In this document: positions 61,896 to 64,000 of the stretch, piece by piece | Layout of the letters: every line of letters starts with the position of its first letter | Position numbering within the stretch: the stretch's first letter is position 1 | Position numbers and translations under genes: made by a program | Notes under the pieces: generated by a model | What the model was told of the DNA's origin: nothing | The model's input: the letters and a program-made list of their open reading frames with translations, nothing else | Databases searched by the model: none | Assembly (NCBI GenBank): GCA_905235855.1 | Contig: CAJONE010000001.1 | Span: 1 to 64,000 of the forward strand | From: an uncultured Bacteroidales bacterium | Lineage (GTDB): Bacteria; Bacteroidota; Bacteroidia; Bacteroidales; P3 | DNA: 64,000 nucleotides | Reading direction: 5' to 3'

Positions 61896-62708
61896 TCACT
61901 GTGATTTGGCTCCCCAAAGCAACTTGTGACGCAATGCCGAAAAGAAGTTATGACCCGGCAAGCGGATGAGGCGCAGAGAATGTATGTGACGGCAAATGCT
62001 TATTTCTTCTCCTCCTTTGACCGTATGTGACGAGGAGTCGGTCCCAAGTGTAAGTTCACCACAAGTGTCGTCAGGCAAAAGACTAATTTTTACCTTGTCG
62101 GACAACACTATTGGTCGCAACGTGAGCGTGTGGGCGCCTATTGGAGTGATTACAAGAGAACCTGAATCAGGGGTGAGAATTGGCCCTCCACAACTGAGGG
62201 AATAGGCTGTGGAGCCAGTAGGTGTAGCCACTATAAGACCATCTCCGATGTAGTTGGCAAGGTATTGTCCGTCAACATACACACGTACGCGCATAAGCGC
62301 ATTTTCAAGCGGACGATGAAGGTATATTTCATTGAGTACAAACTCGGGGACATTGCCAGTACCGCTTGATGTTTCAACTCGAAGAAGTGTACGTGTTTCA
62401 ACATTGTAGTCACCGTTTTTCAAACAGTCGGCAAGTTGTTCCACATCTTCACGATCGGCAGAAGTGAGGAAACCCAAGTGGCCGAAATTCACTCCCAACA
62501 CGGGAATAGTACTATTGCCGAGCAAGTGAACCGAGGAGAGCAACGTCCCATCTCCTCCAATCGAAATAAGCGCGTCATACTGCTCACCAAACACACATGG
62601 TTCACTGCCACTTATCACCTGCGTCTCGATACCACGATTTTGGAGCCTTCCAGCGAGAAAGGCAGAGGCCTCGGGATTAGGTTTACGAGTGTAAAGGGCT
62701 ATCTTCAT
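61896..62708 (-). CDS. nadK: NAD kinase NadK
   Basis: A 270-residue enzyme phosphorylating NAD to NADP. SIGGDGTLLSSVHLLGNSTI near 50-69 contains the catalytic GGDGT, GVNFGHLGFLTSADRED (about 73-89) and the NE/D segment LNEIYLHRPLENALM near 126 follow, and GDGLIVATPTGSTAYSLSCG near 155-174 with PIGAHTLTLRPIVL is the conserved domain end. Length is slightly short (usual about 290) but complete. It lies 25 bases after the T9SS type B gene on the same strand. Confidence 0.94.
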   Translation of the reverse strand: MKIALYTRKPNPEASAFLAGRLQNRGIETQVISGSEPCVFGEQYDALISIGGDGTLLSSVHLLGNSTIPVLGVNFGHLGFLTSADREDVEQLADCLKNGDYNVETRTLLRVETSSGTGNVPEFVLNEIYLHRPLENALMRVRVYVDGQYLANYIGDGLIVATPTGSTAYSLSCGGPILTPDSGSLVITPIGAHTLTLRPIVLSDKVKISLLPDDTCGELTLGTDSSSHTVKGGEEISICRHIHSLRLIRLPGHNFFSALRHKLLWGAKSQ

Positions 62709-62733
62709 GGGATTTATGTTTACTTGTTAGTGT

Positions 62734-63879
62734 TTACTTTAAAAGCAGCAACTGTCCTTTCTTCACATACTGCTCGCCGTCGATTGAATAAAAAATGAGG
62801 TAGACATAGGCACCACCCTGCAACTCGATCGAATTACGGCGTCCCACAAATGCCTCGGACGGATTCTCGCTGCGAAAAACCCGTCGTCCGGTTCGGCAGT
62901 AAATATCAAGACGGTAACCTGTTACACCTTGAGGCAAAACACCAGACGGGCATGGTTGGAATTTATCATTAGGGGGCTGGTTGAAAATGATTGCATTGGG
63001 CAGGGCAAACAGCGAACCAACCCCTTCATCGGAGCGTGGGTGTCCGCCAGAACAAACAGAATTGGACGTATCGGCAACAGAGACGGCCACGGGATTAGAC
63101 CATGCACACAAGGTATCGTAGAGACTGGAAACAGAAAGCCGAAAGAAACATGAATCGACAACACCTTCGGGCATAGGAAAACAAAAGCTACATAGCACGG
63201 TTGTATCGACCAAACGCCATACATAAGGCTTGGTCAAAGAGTAAAATAGCTTATATGTGGAGATGCCACCAGGCATGCTAAGATATGGATTCCAAGAGGC
63301 AGTTACAGTACCGCCGCAAGAATCGGCCCGAACCTCCAACAAAATATTGTTGCACGATGGTGACATAGCACTGGGGTTGCCGCAACTGTCAATGGCAAAA
63401 ACACGAAAAGTGTGCGGTATAGTATCGTATTTTATAGCATAACGTGTGTCGTAAACCGTGTCTGGCAATACGCAAGGAGAACCAGTGCACACAATATACG
63501 CCTCAACATCCTTGGATTCAGACGGATACCAAATCACCATAATGCTATCTGCCAACGAATCGACGGTTACAATGCGAATGTCTGTCGGTTTCGGCGGCAT
63601 AGCGTCTGAAAACCATACGGCTGTCTCCATACTTTGTGTGCTGCCATAATTTAGCTTGTAACGAATTGTGTCGCCACAAACCGAAAAGGGGATTGTGTCG
63701 CGGTAACCACAACCTGTAAGAACGCCCAGACTACAATAGGCGGGCTGATTCGGCATCTGACGCCACAACTCTGTTTCACCGTCTATACCTGTCCATCGCA
63801 AATCCACATAGACACCAGCATGCACCTGAGCATTGAAACTCTGTGCGAATAACGACGAGCTCGTAAAAATAAACATCAC
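62734..63879 (-). CDS. Secreted protein with T9SS type B (CHU_C) sorting domain; start frameshifted
   Basis: 381 residues from the GTG at 63879. The middle has two fibronectin-III-like domains (about 90-180 and 180-270; SIMVIWYPSESKDVEAYIV, GGTVTASWNPYLSMPGGIST). The last 90 residues are a type B sorting domain (LFALPNAIIFNQPPNDKFQP, TGYRLDIYCRTGRRVFRSEN, then GGAYVYLIFYSIDGEQYVKK and GQLLLLK), expected in a surface or secreted T9SS substrate. The in-frame starts leave a signal peptide too short and without basic residues. If an A7 run at 63919-63913 were A6, translation from ATG 63925 would give MEKKLTDIIRVYLFIVMFIF, an ideal signal peptide. So the gene is probably 62734-63925 with a one-base frameshift. 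Confidence 0.75.
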   Translation of the reverse strand: MMFIFTSSSLFAQSFNAQVHAGVYVDLRWTGIDGETELWRQMPNQPAYCSLGVLTGCGYRDTIPFSVCGDTIRYKLNYGSTQSMETAVWFSDAMPPKPTDIRIVTVDSLADSIMVIWYPSESKDVEAYIVCTGSPCVLPDTVYDTRYAIKYDTIPHTFRVFAIDSCGNPSAMSPSCNNILLEVRADSCGGTVTASWNPYLSMPGGISTYKLFYSLTKPYVWRLVDTTVLCSFCFPMPEGVVDSCFFRLSVSSLYDTLCAWSNPVAVSVADTSNSVCSGGHPRSDEGVGSLFALPNAIIFNQPPNDKFQPCPSGVLPQGVTGYRLDIYCRTGRRVFRSENPSEAFVGRRNSIELQGGAYVYLIFYSIDGEQYVKKGQLLLLK

Positions 63880-63912
63880 TATGAACAGGTAAACTCTAAT
63901 AATATCTGTCAG

Positions 63913-63919
63913 TTTTTTT
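63913..63919 (-). repeat. A7 homopolymer at the start of the T9SS type B gene
   Basis: Seven A's on the coding strand directly after ATG-GAG. With seven the frame ends after nine codons; with six it joins the full secreted-protein frame. Confidence 0.7.
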
Positions 63920-64000
63920 CTCCATAAAGTGGCTTACATTAATACGACTGTACACCGATGGTTTTTAGGCATTCAACATACTATCAATTACTTATCTTAT

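Overview
The window looks like a chromosomal contig from a Bacteroidetes bacterium, most probably an uncultured member of the Bacteroidales. The signs are Bacteroidetes-type promoter boxes (TAnnTTTG at -7, TTTG near -33), proteins with type IX secretion (T9SS) C-terminal sorting domains of both type A and type B, GldH, two PorE-like OmpA proteins, a DUF5606 protein, an S46 dipeptidyl-peptidase, and gene orders such as holB-PSP1/RicT-gldH. I saw no rRNA, tRNA, CRISPR array, insertion sequence or phage gene.

Layout. 0-4.6 kb: an outer-membrane porin-like protein and a membrane protein on the minus strand, then a plus-strand pair made of a Tim44-like zinc-ribbon membrane protein and an SPFH protein with three zinc ribbons. 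4.8-12.6 kb: one 7.8-kb gene for an NdvB-type cyclic beta-1,2-glucan synthase. 12.8-18 kb: a leucine-rich-repeat lipoprotein overlapping a MalY/PatB aminotransferase, a small lipoprotein, a TlpA-like thioredoxin, a GNAT acetyltransferase and miaA. 18-30 kb (minus strand): a PorE-like OmpA protein with an unusual retropepsin-like tail, lpxD, a helix-hairpin-helix protein, lptC, a TPR protein, an outer-membrane barrel, coaX, pth, a radical SAM enzyme and purD. 30.5-33.7 kb: ackA and a second PorE-like protein. 33.8-38.3 kb: an AT-rich accessory island. 38.3-44.9 kb: a sirtuin, a T9SS cargo protein, a lipid-anchored flavodoxin, an ABC exporter and a DPP7-type peptidase. 45-53.5 kb: a YhcC-type radical SAM protein, a CapA-like protein, DUF5606, metG, an NTF2-like protein, a SulP transporter and a sigma factor. 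54-64 kb (minus strand): an exported nitroreductase, rlmN, PBP1A, gldH, RicT-like, holB, nadK and a T9SS type B protein.

The most unusual part is the island at 33.8-38.3 kb. It holds lipoprotein - frameshifted subtilisin-like protease with a T9SS domain - lipoprotein, flanked by two repeat blocks. Block B is the 3' end of the protease gene (a T9SS sorting-domain tail). Block A is a signal-peptide start followed by an SGNR motif. On the left of the island A and B are fused into a 77-residue cargo-less chimera; on the right B lies inside the protease gene and A follows the second lipoprotein. A further orphan sorting-domain tail lies at 30.2 kb. Together these suggest that sequences encoding T9SS signal peptides and sorting tails are being copied and shuffled here.

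Two secreted-protein genes carry what look like single frameshifts at short simple repeats: (AT)4 in the protease and A7 in the type B protein at the right edge. Either phase variation or sequencing error could explain them; the sequence alone cannot decide.
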